DNA of 64,000 bases from Closterium sp. Naga37s-1 (taxonomy: Eukaryota > Streptophyta > Zygnematophyceae > Desmidiales > Closteriaceae). The notes beneath the pieces are model-generated. The model ran no database searches. It was not told the DNA's origin and was given only the letters and a program-made list of their open reading frames with translations. Location of the stretch: contig CANJKZ010000541.1 in NCBI GenBank assembly GCA_947471745.1, forward strand, positions 372,001 through 436,000, written 5' to 3'. Each line of letters starts with the position of its first letter. Position 1 is the first letter of the stretch. Shown here in pieces: positions 13,201 through 25,600 of the stretch. The position numbers and the translations under genes were made by a program.

Positions 13201-16200
13201 CCGCCGCTCTACCTGCTCTCTCTCTCTCTCTACCGCCGCTCTACCTGCTCTGTCTCTCTCTCTACCGCCGCTCTACCTGCTCTGTCTCTCTCTCTACCGC
13301 CGCTCTACCTGCTCTGCCTCTCTCTCTACTGCCGCTCTACCTGCTCTCTCTCTCTCTCTACCGCCGCTCTACCTGCTCTGCCTCTCTCTCTACCGCCGCT
13401 CTACCTGCTCTGTCTCTCTCTCTACCGCCGCTCTACCTGCTCTGTCTCTCTCTCTACCGCCGCTCTACCTGCTCTCTCTCTCTCTCTACCGCCGCTCTAC
13501 CTGCTCTCTCTCTCTCTCTACTGCCGCTCTACCTGCTCTGCCTCTCTCTCTACCGCCGCTCTACCTGCTCTGTCTCTCTCTCTACCGCCGCTCTACCTGC
13601 TCTGTCTCTCTCTCTACCGCCGCTCTACCTGCTCTCTCTCTCTCTCTCTCTACCGCCGCTCTACCTGCTCTGCCTCTCTCTCTACCGCCGCTCTACCTGC
13701 TCTGTCTCTCTCTCTACCGCCGCTCTACCTGCTCTGTCTCTCTCTCTACCGCCGCTCTACCTGCTCTCTCTCTCTCTCTACCGCCGCTCTACCTGCTCAC
13801 TCTCTCTCTCTACTGCCGCTCTACCTGCTCTGCCTCTCTCTCTACCGCCGCTCTACCTGCTCTGTCTCTCTCTCTACCGCCGCTCTACCTGCTCTCTCTC
13901 TCTCTCTACCGCCGCTCTACCTGCTCTCTCTCTCTCTCTACCGCCGCTCTACCTGCTCTGCCTCTCTCTCTACCGCCGCTCTACCTGCTCTGTCTCTCTC
14001 TCTACCGCCGCTCTACCTGCTCTGTCTCTCTCTCTACCGCCGCTCTACCTGCTCTCTCTCTCTCTCTACCGCCGCTCTACCTGCTCTGTCTCTCTCTCTA
14101 CCGCCGCTCTACCTGCTCTCTCTCTCTCTCTACCGCCGCTCTACCTGCTCTGTCTCTCTCTCTACCGCCGCTCTACCTGCTCTGTCTCTCTCTCTACCTC
14201 CGCTCTACCTGCTCTGTCTCTCTCTCTACCGCCGCTCTACCTGCTCTCTCTCTCTCTCTACCGCCGCTCTACCTGCTCTGCCTCTCTCTCTACCGCCGCT
14301 CTACTTGCTCTGTCTCTCTCTCTACCGCCGCTCTACCTGCTCTGTCTCTCTCTCTACCGCCGCTCTACCTGCTCTGCCTCTCTCTCTACTGCCGCTCTAC
14401 CTGCTCTCTCTCTCTCTCTCTCTACCGCCGCTCTACCTGCTCTGCCTCTCTCTCTACCGCCGCTCTACCTGCTCTGTCTCTCTCTCTACCGCCGCTCTAC
14501 CTGCTCTGTCTCTCTCTCTACCGCCGCTCTACCTGCTCTCTCTCTCTCTCTACCGCCGCTCTACCTGCTCTCTCTCTCTCTCTACCGCCGCTCTACCTGC
14601 TCTCTCTCTCTCTCTACTGCCGCTCTACCTGCTCTGCCTCTCTCTCTACCGCCGCTCTACCTGCTCTGTCTCTCTCTCTACCGCCGCTCTACCTGCTCTG
14701 TCTCTCTCTCTACCGCCGCTCTACCTGCTCTGTCTCTCTCTCTACCGCCGCTCTACCTGCTCTCTCTCTCTCTCTACCGCCGCTCTACCTGCTCTGTCTC
14801 TCTCTCTACCGCCGCTCTACCTGCTCTCTCTCTCTCTCTCTACCGCCGCTCTACCTGCTCTCTCTCTCTCTCTCTACCGCCGCTCTACCTGCTCTCTCTC
14901 TCTCTCTACCGCCGCTCTACCTGCTCTCTCTCTCTCTCTCTCTACCGCCGCTCTACCTGCTCTGCCTCTCTCTCTACCGCCGCTCTACCTGCTCTCTCTC
15001 TCTCTCTACCGCCGCTCTACCTGCTCTCTCTCTCTCTCTACCGCCGCTCTACCTGCTCTCTCTCTCTCTCTACCGCCGCTCTACCTGCTCTGCCTCTCTC
15101 CCTACCGCCGCTCTACCTGCTCTGCCTCTCTCTCTACTGCCGCTCTACCTGCTCTCTCTCTCTCTCTCTACCGCCGCTCTACCTGCTCTGCCTCTCTCTC
15201 TACCGCTGCTCTACCTGCTCTGTCTCTCTCTCTACCGCCGCTCTACCTGCTCTGTCTCTCTCTCTACCGCCGCTCTACCTGCTCTCTCTCTCTCTCTACC
15301 GCCGCTCTACCTGCTCTGTCTCTCTCTCTACCGCCGCTCTACCTGCCCTCTCTCTCTCTCTACCGCCGCTCTACCTGCTCTCTCTCTCTCTCTACCGCCG
15401 CTCTACCTGCTCTGTCTCTCTCTCTACCTCCGCTCTACCTGCTCTGTCTCTCTCTCTACCGCCGCTCTACCTGCTCTCTCTCTCTCTCTACCGCCGCTCT
15501 ACCTGCTCTGCCTCTCTCTCTACCGCCGCTCTACCTGCTCTGTCTCTCTCTCTACCGCCGCTCTACCTGCTCTGTCTCTCTCTCTACCGCCGCTCTACCT
15601 GCTCTGCCTCTCTCTCTACTGCCGCTCTACCTGCTCTCTCTCTCTCTCTCTCTACCGCCGCTCTACCTGCTCTGCCTCTCTCTCTACTGCCGCTCTACCT
15701 GCTCTCTCTCTCTCTCTACCGCCGCTCTACCTGCTCTGCCTCTCTCTCTACCGCCGCTCTACCTGCTCTCTCTCTCTCTCTACCGCCGCTCTACCTGCTC
15801 TGTCTCTCTCTCTACCGCCGCTCTACCTGCTCTCTCTCTCTCTCTACCGCCGCTCTACCTGCTCTCTCTCTCTCTCTACTGCCGCTCTACCTGCTCTGCC
15901 TCTCTCTCTACCGCCGCTCTACCTGCTCTGTCTCTCTCTCTACCGCCGCTCTACCTGCTCTGTCTCTCTCTCTACCGCCGCTCTACCTGCTCTCTCTCTC
16001 TCTCTCTCTACCGCCGCTCTACCTGCTCTGCCTCTCTCTCTACCGCCGCTCTACCTGCTCTGTCTCTCTCTCTACCGCCGCTCTACCTGCTCTGTCTCTC
16101 TCTCTACCGCCGCTCTACCTGCTCTCTCTCTCTCTCTACCGCCGCTCTACCTGCTCACTCTCTCTCTCTACTGCCGCTCTACCTGCTCTGCCTCTCTCTC

Positions 16201-19200
16201 TACCGCCGCTCTACCTGCTCTGTCTCTCTCTCTACCGCCGCTCTACCTGCTCTCTCTCTCTCTCTACCGCCGCTCTACCTGCTCTCTCTCTCTCTCTACC
16301 GCCGCTCTACCTGCTCTGCCTCTCTCTCTACCGCCGCTCTACCTGCTCTGTCTCTCTCTCTACCGCCGCTCTACCTGCTCTGTCTCTCTCTCTACCGCCG
16401 CTCTACCTGCTCTCTCTCTCTCTCTACCGCCGCTCTACCTGCTCTGTCTCTCTCTCTACCGCCGCTCTACCTGCTCTCTCTCTCTCTCTACCGCCGCTCT
16501 ACCTGCTCTCTCTCTCTCTCTACCGCCGCTCTACCTGCTCTGTCTCTCTCTCTACCTCCGCTCTACCTGCTCTGTCTCTCTCTCTACCGCCGCTCTACCT
16601 GCTCTCTCTCTCTCTCTACCGCCGCTCTACCTGCTCTGCTCTCTCTCTCTACCGCCGCTCTACCTGCTCTGTCTCTCTCTCTACCGCCGCTCTACCTGCT
16701 CTGTCTCTCTCTCTACCGCCGCTCTACCTGCTCTGCCTCTCTCTCTACTGCCGCTCTACCTGCTCTCTCTCTCTCTCTCTCTACCGCCGCTCTACCTGCT
16801 CTGCCTCTCTCTCTACCGCCGCTCTACCTGCTCTGTCTCTCTCTCTACCGCCGCTCTACCTGCTCTGTCTCTCTCTCTACCGCCGCTCTACCTGCTCTCT
16901 CTCTCTCTCTACCGCCGCTCTACCTGCTCTCTCTCTCTCTCTACCGCCGCTCTACCTGCTCTCTCTCTCTCTCTACTGCCGCTCTACCTGCTCTGCCTCT
17001 CTCTCTACCGCCGCTCTACCTGCTCTGTCTCTCTCTCTACCGCCGCTCTACCTGCTCTGTCTCTCTCTCTACCGCCGCTCTACCTGCTCTGTCTCTCTCT
17101 CTACCGCCGCTCTACCTGCTCTCTCTCTCTCTCTACCGCCGCTCTACCTGCTCTGTCTCTCTCTCTACCGCCGCTCTACCTGCTCTCTCTCTCTCTCTAC
17201 CGCCGCTCTACCTGCTCTCTCTCTCTCTCTCTACCGCCGCTCTACCTGCTCTCTCTCTCTCTCTACCGCCGCTCTACCTGCTCTCTCTCTCTCTCTCTCT
17301 ACCGCCGCTCTACCTGCTCTGCCTCTCTCTCTACCGCCGCTCTACCTGCTCTCTCTCTCTCTCTACCGCCGCTCTACCTGCTCTCTCTCTCTCTCTACCG
17401 CCGCTCTACCTGCTCTCTCTCTCTCTCTACCGCCGTTCTACCTGCTCTGCCTCTCTCCCTACCGCCGCTCTACCTGCTCTGCCTCTCTCTCTACTGCCGC
17501 TCTACCTGCTCTCTCTCTCTCTCTCTACCGCCGCTCTACCTGCTCTGCCTCTCTCTCTACCGCTGCTCTACCTGCTCTGTCTCTCTCTCTACCGCCGCTC
17601 TACCTGCTCTGTCTCTCTCTCTACCGCCTCTCTACCTGCTCTCTCTCTCTCTCTACCGCCGCTCTACCTGCTCTCTCTCTCTCTCTACCGCCGCTCTACC
17701 TGCTCTGCCTCTCTCTCTACCGCCGCTCTACCTGCTCTGTCTCTCTCTCTACCGCCGCTCTACCTGCTCTGTCTCTCTCTCTACCGCCGCTCTACCTGCT
17801 CTCTCTCTCTCTCTCTCTACCGCCGCTCTACCTGCTCTCTCTCTCTCTCTACCGCCGCTCTACCTGCTCTGCCTCTTTCTCTACCGCCGCTCTACCTGCT
17901 CTGTCTCTCTCTCTACCGCCGCTCTACCTGCTCTGTCTCTCTCTCTACCGCCGCTCTACCTGCTCTCTCTCTCTCTCTACTGCCGCTCTACCTGCTCTCT
18001 CTCTCTCTCTCTACCGCCGCTCTACCTGCTCTGCTCTCTCTCTCTACCGCCGCTCTACCTGCTCTGTCCTCTCTCTCTACCGCCGCTCTACCTGCTCTGT
18101 CTCTCTCTCTACCGCCGCTCTACCTGCTCTTCTCTCTCTCTCTACCGCCGCTCTACCTGCTCTGTCTCTCTCTCTACCGCCGCTCTACCTGCTCTGTCTC
18201 TCTCTCTACCGCCGCTCTACCTGCTCTGCTCTCTCTCTCTACCGCCGCTCTACCTGCTCTGTCTCTCTCTCTACCGCCGCTCTACCTGCTCTCTCTCTCT
18301 CTCTACCGCCGCTCTACCTGCTCTCTCTCTCTCTCTACCGCCGCTCTACCTGCTCTGTCTCTCTCTCTACCGCCGCTCTACCTGCTCTGTCTCTCTCTCT
18401 ACCGCCGCTCTACCTGCTCTCTGTCTCTCTCTCTACCGCCGCTCTACCTGCTCTGTCTCTCTCTCTACCGCCGCTCTACCTGCTCTCTCTCTCTCTCTAC
18501 CGCCGCTCTACCTGCTCTGTCTCTCTCTCTACCGCCGCTCTACCTGCTCTGTCTCTCTCTCTACCGCCGCTCTACCTGCTCTGTCTCTCTCTCTACCGCC
18601 GCTCTACCTGCTCTGTCTCTCTCTCTACCGCCGCTCTACCTGCTCTCTCTCTCTCTCTACCGCCGCTCTACCTGCTCTCTCTCTCTCTCTACCGCCGCTC
18701 TACCTGCTCTGTCTCTCTCTCTACCGCCGCTCTACCTGCTCTGTCTCTCTCTCTACCGCCGCTCTACCTGCTCTGTCTCTCTCTCTACCGCCGCTCTACC
18801 TGCTCTCTCTCTCTCTCTACCGCCGCTCTACCTGCTCTGCTCTCTCTCTCTACCGCCGCTCTACCTGCTCTGTCTCTCTCTCTACCGCCGCTCTACCTGC
18901 TCTGTCTCTCTCTCTACCGCCGCTCTACCTGCTCTCTCTCTCTCTCTCTCTACCGCCGCTCTACCTGCTCTGCCTCTCTCTCTACCGCCGCTCTACCTGC
19001 TCTGTCTCTCTCTCTACCGCCGCTCTACCTGCTCTGTCTCTCTCTCTACCGCCGCTCTACCTGCTCTCTCTCTCTCTCTACCGCCGCTCTACCTGCTCTC
19101 TCTCTCTCTCTACCGCCGCTCTACCTGCTCTGCCTCTCTCTCTACCGCCGCTCTACCTGCTCTGTCTCTCTCTCTACCGCCGCTCTACCTGCTCTCTCTC

Positions 19201-19615
19201 TCTCTCTACCGCCGCTCTACCTGCTCTCTCTCTCCTCTCTCTACCGCTGCTCTACCTGCTCTCTCTCTCTCTCTACCGCCGCTCTACCTGCTCTGTCTCT
19301 CTCTCTACCGCCACTCTACCTGCTCTGTCTCTCTCTCTACCGCCGCTCTACCTGCTCTCTCTCTCTCTCTACCGCCGCTCTACCTGCTCTCTCTCTCTCT
19401 CTACCGCCGCTCTACCTGCTCTGCCTCTCTCTCTACCGCCGCTCTACCTGCTCTGTCTCTCTCTCTACCGCCGCTCTACCTGCTCTGTCTCTCTCTCTAC
19501 CGCCGCTCTACCTGCTCTATCTCTCTCTCTACCGCCGCTCTACCTGCTCTGTCTCTCTCTCTACCGCCGCTCTACCTGCTCTCTCTCTCTCTCTCTCTCT
19601 ACCGCCGCTCTACCT

Positions 19616-19657
<42 letters not shown>

Positions 19658-22600
19658 GCCGCTCTACCTGCTCTGCCTCTCTCTCTACCGCCGCTCTACC
19701 TGCTCTGTCTCTCTCTCTACCGCCGCTCTACCTGCTCTGTCTCTCTCTCTACCGCCGCTCTACCTGCTCTGTCTCTCTCTCTACCGCCGCTCTACCTGCT
19801 CTCTCTCTCTCTCTCTACCGCCGCTCTACCTGCTCTGTCTCTCTCTCTACCGCCGCTCTACCTGCTCTCTCTCTCTCTCTACCGCCGCTCTACCTGCTCT
19901 CTCTCTCTCTCTACTGCCGCTCTACCTGCTCTGCCTCTCTCTCTACCGCCGCTCTACCTGCTCTGTCTCTCTCTCTACCGCCGCTCTACCTGCTCTGTCT
20001 CTCTCTCTACCGCCGCTCTACCTGCTCTCTCTCTCTCTCTCTACCGCCGCTCTACCTGCTCTGCCTCTCTCTCTACCGCCGCTCTACCTGCTCTGTCTCT
20101 CTCTCTACCGCCGCTCTACCTGCTCTGTCTCTCTCTCTACCGCCGCTCTACCTGCTCTGTCTCTCTCTCTACCGCCGCTCTACCTGCTCTCTCTCTCTCT
20201 CTCTACCGCCGCTCTACCTGCTCTGCCTCTCTCTCTACCGCCGCTCTACCTGCTCTGCCTCTCTCTCTACCGCCGCTCTACCTGCTCTGTCTCTCTCTCT
20301 ACCGCCGCTCTACCTGCTCTCTCTCTCTCTCTACCGCCGCTCTACCTGCTCTGCCTCTCTCTCTACCGCCGCTCTACCTGCTCTGCCTCTCTCTCTACCG
20401 CCGCTCTACCTGCTCTGTCTCTCTCTCTACCGCCGCTCTACCTGCTCTCTCTCTCTCTCTACCGCCGCTCTACCTGCTCTGCCTCTCTCTTCTACCGCCG
20501 CTCTACCTGCTCTCTCTCTCTCTCTACCGCCGCTCTACCTGCTCTGTCTCTCTCTCTACCGCCGCTCTACCTGCTCTCTCTCTCTCTCTACCGCCGCTCT
20601 ACCTGCTCTGCCTCTCTCTCTACCGCCGCTCTACCTGCTCTGCCTCTCTCTCTACCGCCGCTCTACCTGCTCTGCCTCTCTCTCTACCGCCGCTCTACCT
20701 GCTCTGTCTCTCTCTCTCTCTACCGCCGCTCTACCTGCTCTCTCTCTCTCTCTACCGCCGCTCTACCTGCTCTGCCTCTCTCTCTACCGCCGCTCTACCT
20801 GCTCTGCCTCTCTCTCTACCGCCGCTCTACCTGCTCTCTCTCTCTCTCTACCGCCGCTCTACCTGCTCTGTCTCTCTCTCTACCGCCGCTCTACCTGCTC
20901 TCTCTCTCTCTCTACCGCCGCTCTACCTGCTCTGCCTCTCTCTCTACCGCCGCTCTACCTGCTCTCTCTCTCTCTCTACCGCCGCTCTACCTGCTCTGTC
21001 TCTCTCTCTACCGCCGCTCTACCTGCCTCTCTCTCTCTCTCTACCGCCGCTCTACCTGCTCTGCCTCTCTCTCTACCGCCGCTCTACCTGCTCTGCCTCT
21101 CTCTCTACCGCCGCTCTACCTGCTCTGTCTCTCTCTCTACCGCCGCTCTACCTGCTCTGTCTCTCTCTCTACCGCCGCTCTACCTGCTCTGTCTCTCTCT
21201 CTACCGCCGCTCTACCTGCTCTCTCTCTCTCTCTACCGCCGCTCTACCTGCTCTGCCTCTCTCTCTACCGCCGCTCTACCTGCTCTGTCTCTCTCTCTAC
21301 CGCCGCTCTACCTGCTCTCTCTCTCTCTCTACCGCCGCTCTACCTGCTCTGCCTCTCTCTCTACCGCCGCTCTACCTGCTCTGCCTCTCTCTCTACCGCC
21401 GCTCTACCTGCTCTGCCTCTCTCTCTACCGCCGCTCTACCTGCTCTCTCTCTCTCTCTACCGCCGCTCTACCTGCTCTGTCTCTCTCTCTACCGCCGCTC
21501 TACCTGCTCTCTCTCTCTCTCTACCGCCGCTCTACCTGCTCTGCCTCTCTCTCTACCGCCGCTCTACCTGCTCTGCCTCTCTCTCTACCGCCGCTCTACC
21601 TGCTCTGTCTCTCTCTCTACCGCCGCTCTACCTGCTCTCTCTCTCTCTCTACCGCCGCTCTACCTGCTCTGCCTCTCTCTCTACCGCCGCTCTACCTGCT
21701 CTCTCTCTCTCTCTACCGCCGCTCTACCTGCTCTGCCTCTCTCTCTACCGCCGCTCTACCTGCTCTGCCTCTCTCTCTACCGCCGCTCTACCTGCTCTCT
21801 CTCTCTCTCTACCGCCGCTCTACCTGCTCTGCCTCTCTCTCTACCGCCGCTCTACCTGCTCTGCCTCTCTCTCTACCGCCGCTCTACCTGCTCTGCCTCT
21901 CTCTCTACCGCCGCTCTACCTGCTCTGTCTCTCTCTCTACCGCCGCTCTAACCTGCTCTCTCTCTCTCTCTACCGCCGCTCTACCTGCTCTGCCTCTCTC
22001 TCTACCGCCGCTCTACCTGCTCTGCCTCTCTCTCTACCGCCGCTCTACCTGCTCTCTCTCTCTCTCTACCGCCGCTCTACCTGCTCTGTCTCTCTCTCTA
22101 CCGCCGCTCTACCTGCTCTCTCTCTCTCTCTACCGCCGCTCTACCTGCTCTGCCTCTCTCTCTACCGCCGCTCTACCTGCTCTGCCTCTCTCTCTACCGC
22201 CGCTCTACCTGCTCTCTCTCTCTCTCTACCGCCGCTCTACCTGCTCTGTCTCTCTCTCTACCGCCGCTCTACCTGCTCTGCCTCTCTCTCTACCGCCGCT
22301 CTACCTGCTCTGTCTCTCTCTCTACCGCCGCTCTACCTGCTCTCTCTCTCTCTCTACCGCCGCTCTACCTGCTCTGCCTCTCTCTCTACCGCCGCTCTAC
22401 CTGCTCTGCCTCTCTCTCTACCGCCGCTCTACCTGCTCTGCCTCTCTCTCTACCGCCGCTCTACCTGCTCTGCCTCTCTCTCTACCGCCGCTCTACCTGC
22501 TCTCTCTCTCTCTCTACCGCCGCTCTACCTGCTCTGTCTCTCTCTCTACCGCCGCTCTACCTGCTCTCTCTCTCTCTCTACCGCCGCTCTACCTGCTCTG

Positions 22601-25600
22601 CCTCTCTCTCTACCGCCGCTCTACCTGCTCTCTCTCTCTCTCTACCGCCGCTCTACCTGCTCTGCCTCTCTCTCTACCGCCGCTCTACCTGCTCTGCCTC
22701 TCTCTCTACCGCCGCTCTACCTGCTCTGCCTCTCTCTCTACCGCCGCTCTACCTGCTCTCTCTCTCTCTCTACCGCCGCTCTACCTGCTCTGTCTCTCTC
22801 TCTACCGCCGCTCTACCTGCTCTCTCTCTCTCTCTACCGCCGCTCTACCTGCTCTGCCTCTCTCTCTACCGCCGCTCTACCTGCTCTGCCTCTCTCTCTA
22901 CCGCCGCTCTACCTGCTCTCTCTCTCTCTCTACCGCCGCTCTACCTGCTCTGTCTCTCTCTCTACCGCCGCTCTACCTGCTCTCTCTCTCTCTCTACCGC
23001 CGCTCTACCTGCTCTGCCTCTCTCTCTACCGCCGCTCTACCTGCTCTCTCTCTCGCTCTACCGCCGCTCTACCTGCTCTGTCTCTCTCTCTACCGCCGCT
23101 CTACCTGCTCTCTCTCTCTCTCTACCGCCGCTCTACCTGCTCTGCCTCTCTCTCTACCGCCGCTCTACCTGCTCTCTCTCTCTCTCTACCGCCGCTCTAC
23201 CTGCTCTGCCTCTCTCTCTACCGCCGCTCTACCTGCTCTGCCTCTCTCTCTACCGCCGCTCTACCTGCTCTGCCTCTCTCTCTACCGCCGCTCTACCTGC
23301 TCTCTCTCTCTCTCTACCGCCGCTCTACCTGCTCTGCCTCTCTCTCTACCGCCGCTCTACCTGCTCTGCCTCTCTCTCTACCGCCGCTCTACCTGCTCTG
23401 CCTCTCTCTCTACCGCCGCTCTACCTGCTCTGCCTCTCTCTCTACCGCCGCTCTACCTGCTCTCTCTCTCTCTCTACCGCCGCTCTACCTGCTCTGCCTC
23501 TCTCTCTACCGCCGCTCTACCTGCTCTGTCTCTCTCTCTACCGCCGCTCTACCTGCTCTCTCTCTCTCTCTACCGCCGCTCTACCTGCTCTGCCTCTCTC
23601 TCTACCGCCGCTCTACCTGCTCTGCCTCTCTCTCTACCGCCGCTCTACCTGCTCTGCCTCTCTCTCTACCGCCGCTCTACCTGCTCTGCCTCTCTCTCTA
23701 CCGCCGCTCTACCTGCTCTGCCTCTCTCTCTACCGCCGCTCTACCTGCTCTCTCTCTCTCTCTACCGCCGCTCTACCTGCTCTGTCTCTCTCTCTACCGC
23801 CGCTCTACCTGCTCTCTCTCTCTCTCTACCGCCGCTCTACCTGCTCTGCCTCTCTCTCTACCGCCGCTCTACCTGCTCTGCCTCTCTCTCTACCGCCGCT
23901 CTACCTGCTCTCTCTCTCTCTCTACCGCCGCTCTACCTGCTCTGTCTCTCTCTCTACCGCCGCTCTACCTGCTCTCTCTCTCTCTCTCTACCGCCGCTCT
24001 ACCTGCTCTCTCTCTCTCTCTCTACCGCCGCTCTACCTGCTCTGTCTCTCTCTCTACCGCCGCTCTACCTGCTCTCTCTCTCTCTCTACCGCCGCTCTAC
24101 CTGCTCTGCCTCTCTCTCTACCGCCGCTCTACCTGCTCTGTCTCTCTCTCTACCGCCGCTCTACCTGCTCTCTCTCTCTCTCTACCGCCGCTCTACCTGC
24201 TCTGCCTCTCTCTCTACCGCCGCTCTACCTGCTCTGCCTCTCTCTCTCTACCGCCGCTCTACCTGCTCTGTCTCTCTCTCTACCGCCGCTCTACCTGCTC
24301 TCTCTCTCTCTCTACCGCCGCTCTACCTGCTCTCTCTCTCTCTCTACCGCCGCTCTACCTGCTCTGTCTCTCTCTCTACCGCCGCTCTACCTGCTCTCTC
24401 TCTCTCTCTACCGCCGCTCTACCTGCTCTGCCTCTCTCTCTACCGCCGCTCTACCTGCTCTGTCTCTCTCTCTACCGCCGCTCTACCTGCTCTCTCTCTC
24501 TCTCTACCGCCGCTCTACCTGCTCTGCCTCTCTCTCTACCGCCGCTCTACCTGCTCTCTCTCTCTCTCTACCGCCGCTCTACCTGCTCTCTCTCTCTCTC
24601 TACCGCCGCTCTACCTGCTCTGCCTCTCTCTCTACCGCCGCTCTACCTGCTCTGCCTCTCTCTCTACCGCCGCTCTACCTGCTCTCTCTCTCTCTCTACC
24701 GCCGCTCTACCTGCTCTGTCTCTCTCTCTACCGCCGCTCTACCTGCTCTCTCTCTCTCTCTACCGCCGCTCTACCTGCTCTGCCTCTCTCTCTACCGCCG
24801 CTCTACCTGCTCTCTCTCTCTCTCTACCGCCGCTCTACCTGCTCTGTCTCTCTCTCTACCGCCGCTCTACCTGCTCTCTCTCTCTCTCTACCGCCGCTCT
24901 ACCTGCTCTGCCTCTCTCTCTACCGCCGCTCTACCTGCTCTCTCTCTCTCTCTACCGCCGCTCTACCTGCTCTGCCTCTCTCTCTACCGCCGCTCTACCT
25001 GCTCTGCCTCTCTCTCTACCGCCGCTCTACCTGCTCTGCCTCTCTCTCTACCGCCGCTCTACCTGCTCTCTCTCTCTCTCTACCGCCGCTCTACCTGCTC
25101 TGTCTCTCTCTCTACCGCCGCTCTACCTGCTCTGCCTCTCTCTCTACCGCCGCTCTACCTGCTCTGCCTCTCTCTCTACCGCCGCTCTACCTGCTCTCTC
25201 TCTCTCTCTACCGCCGCTCTACCTGCTCTGTCTCTCTCTCTACCGCCGCTCTACCTGCTCTCTCTCTCTCTCTACCGCCGCTCTACCTGCTCTGCCTCTC
25301 TCTCTACCGCCGCTCTACCTGCTCTCTCTCTCTCTCTACCGCCGCTCTACCTGCTCTGTCTCTCTCTCTACCGCCGCTCTACCTGCTCTCTCTCTCTCTC
25401 TACCGCCGCTCTACCTGCTCTGCCTCTCTCTCTACCGCCGCTCTACCTGCTCTCTCTCTCTCTCTACCGCCGCTCTACCTGCTCTGCCTCTCTCTCTACC
25501 GCCGCTCTACCTGCTCTCTCTCTCTCTCTACCGCCGCTCTACCTGCTCTGCCTCTCTCTCTACCGCCGCTCTACCTGCTCTGCCTCTCTCTCTACCGCCG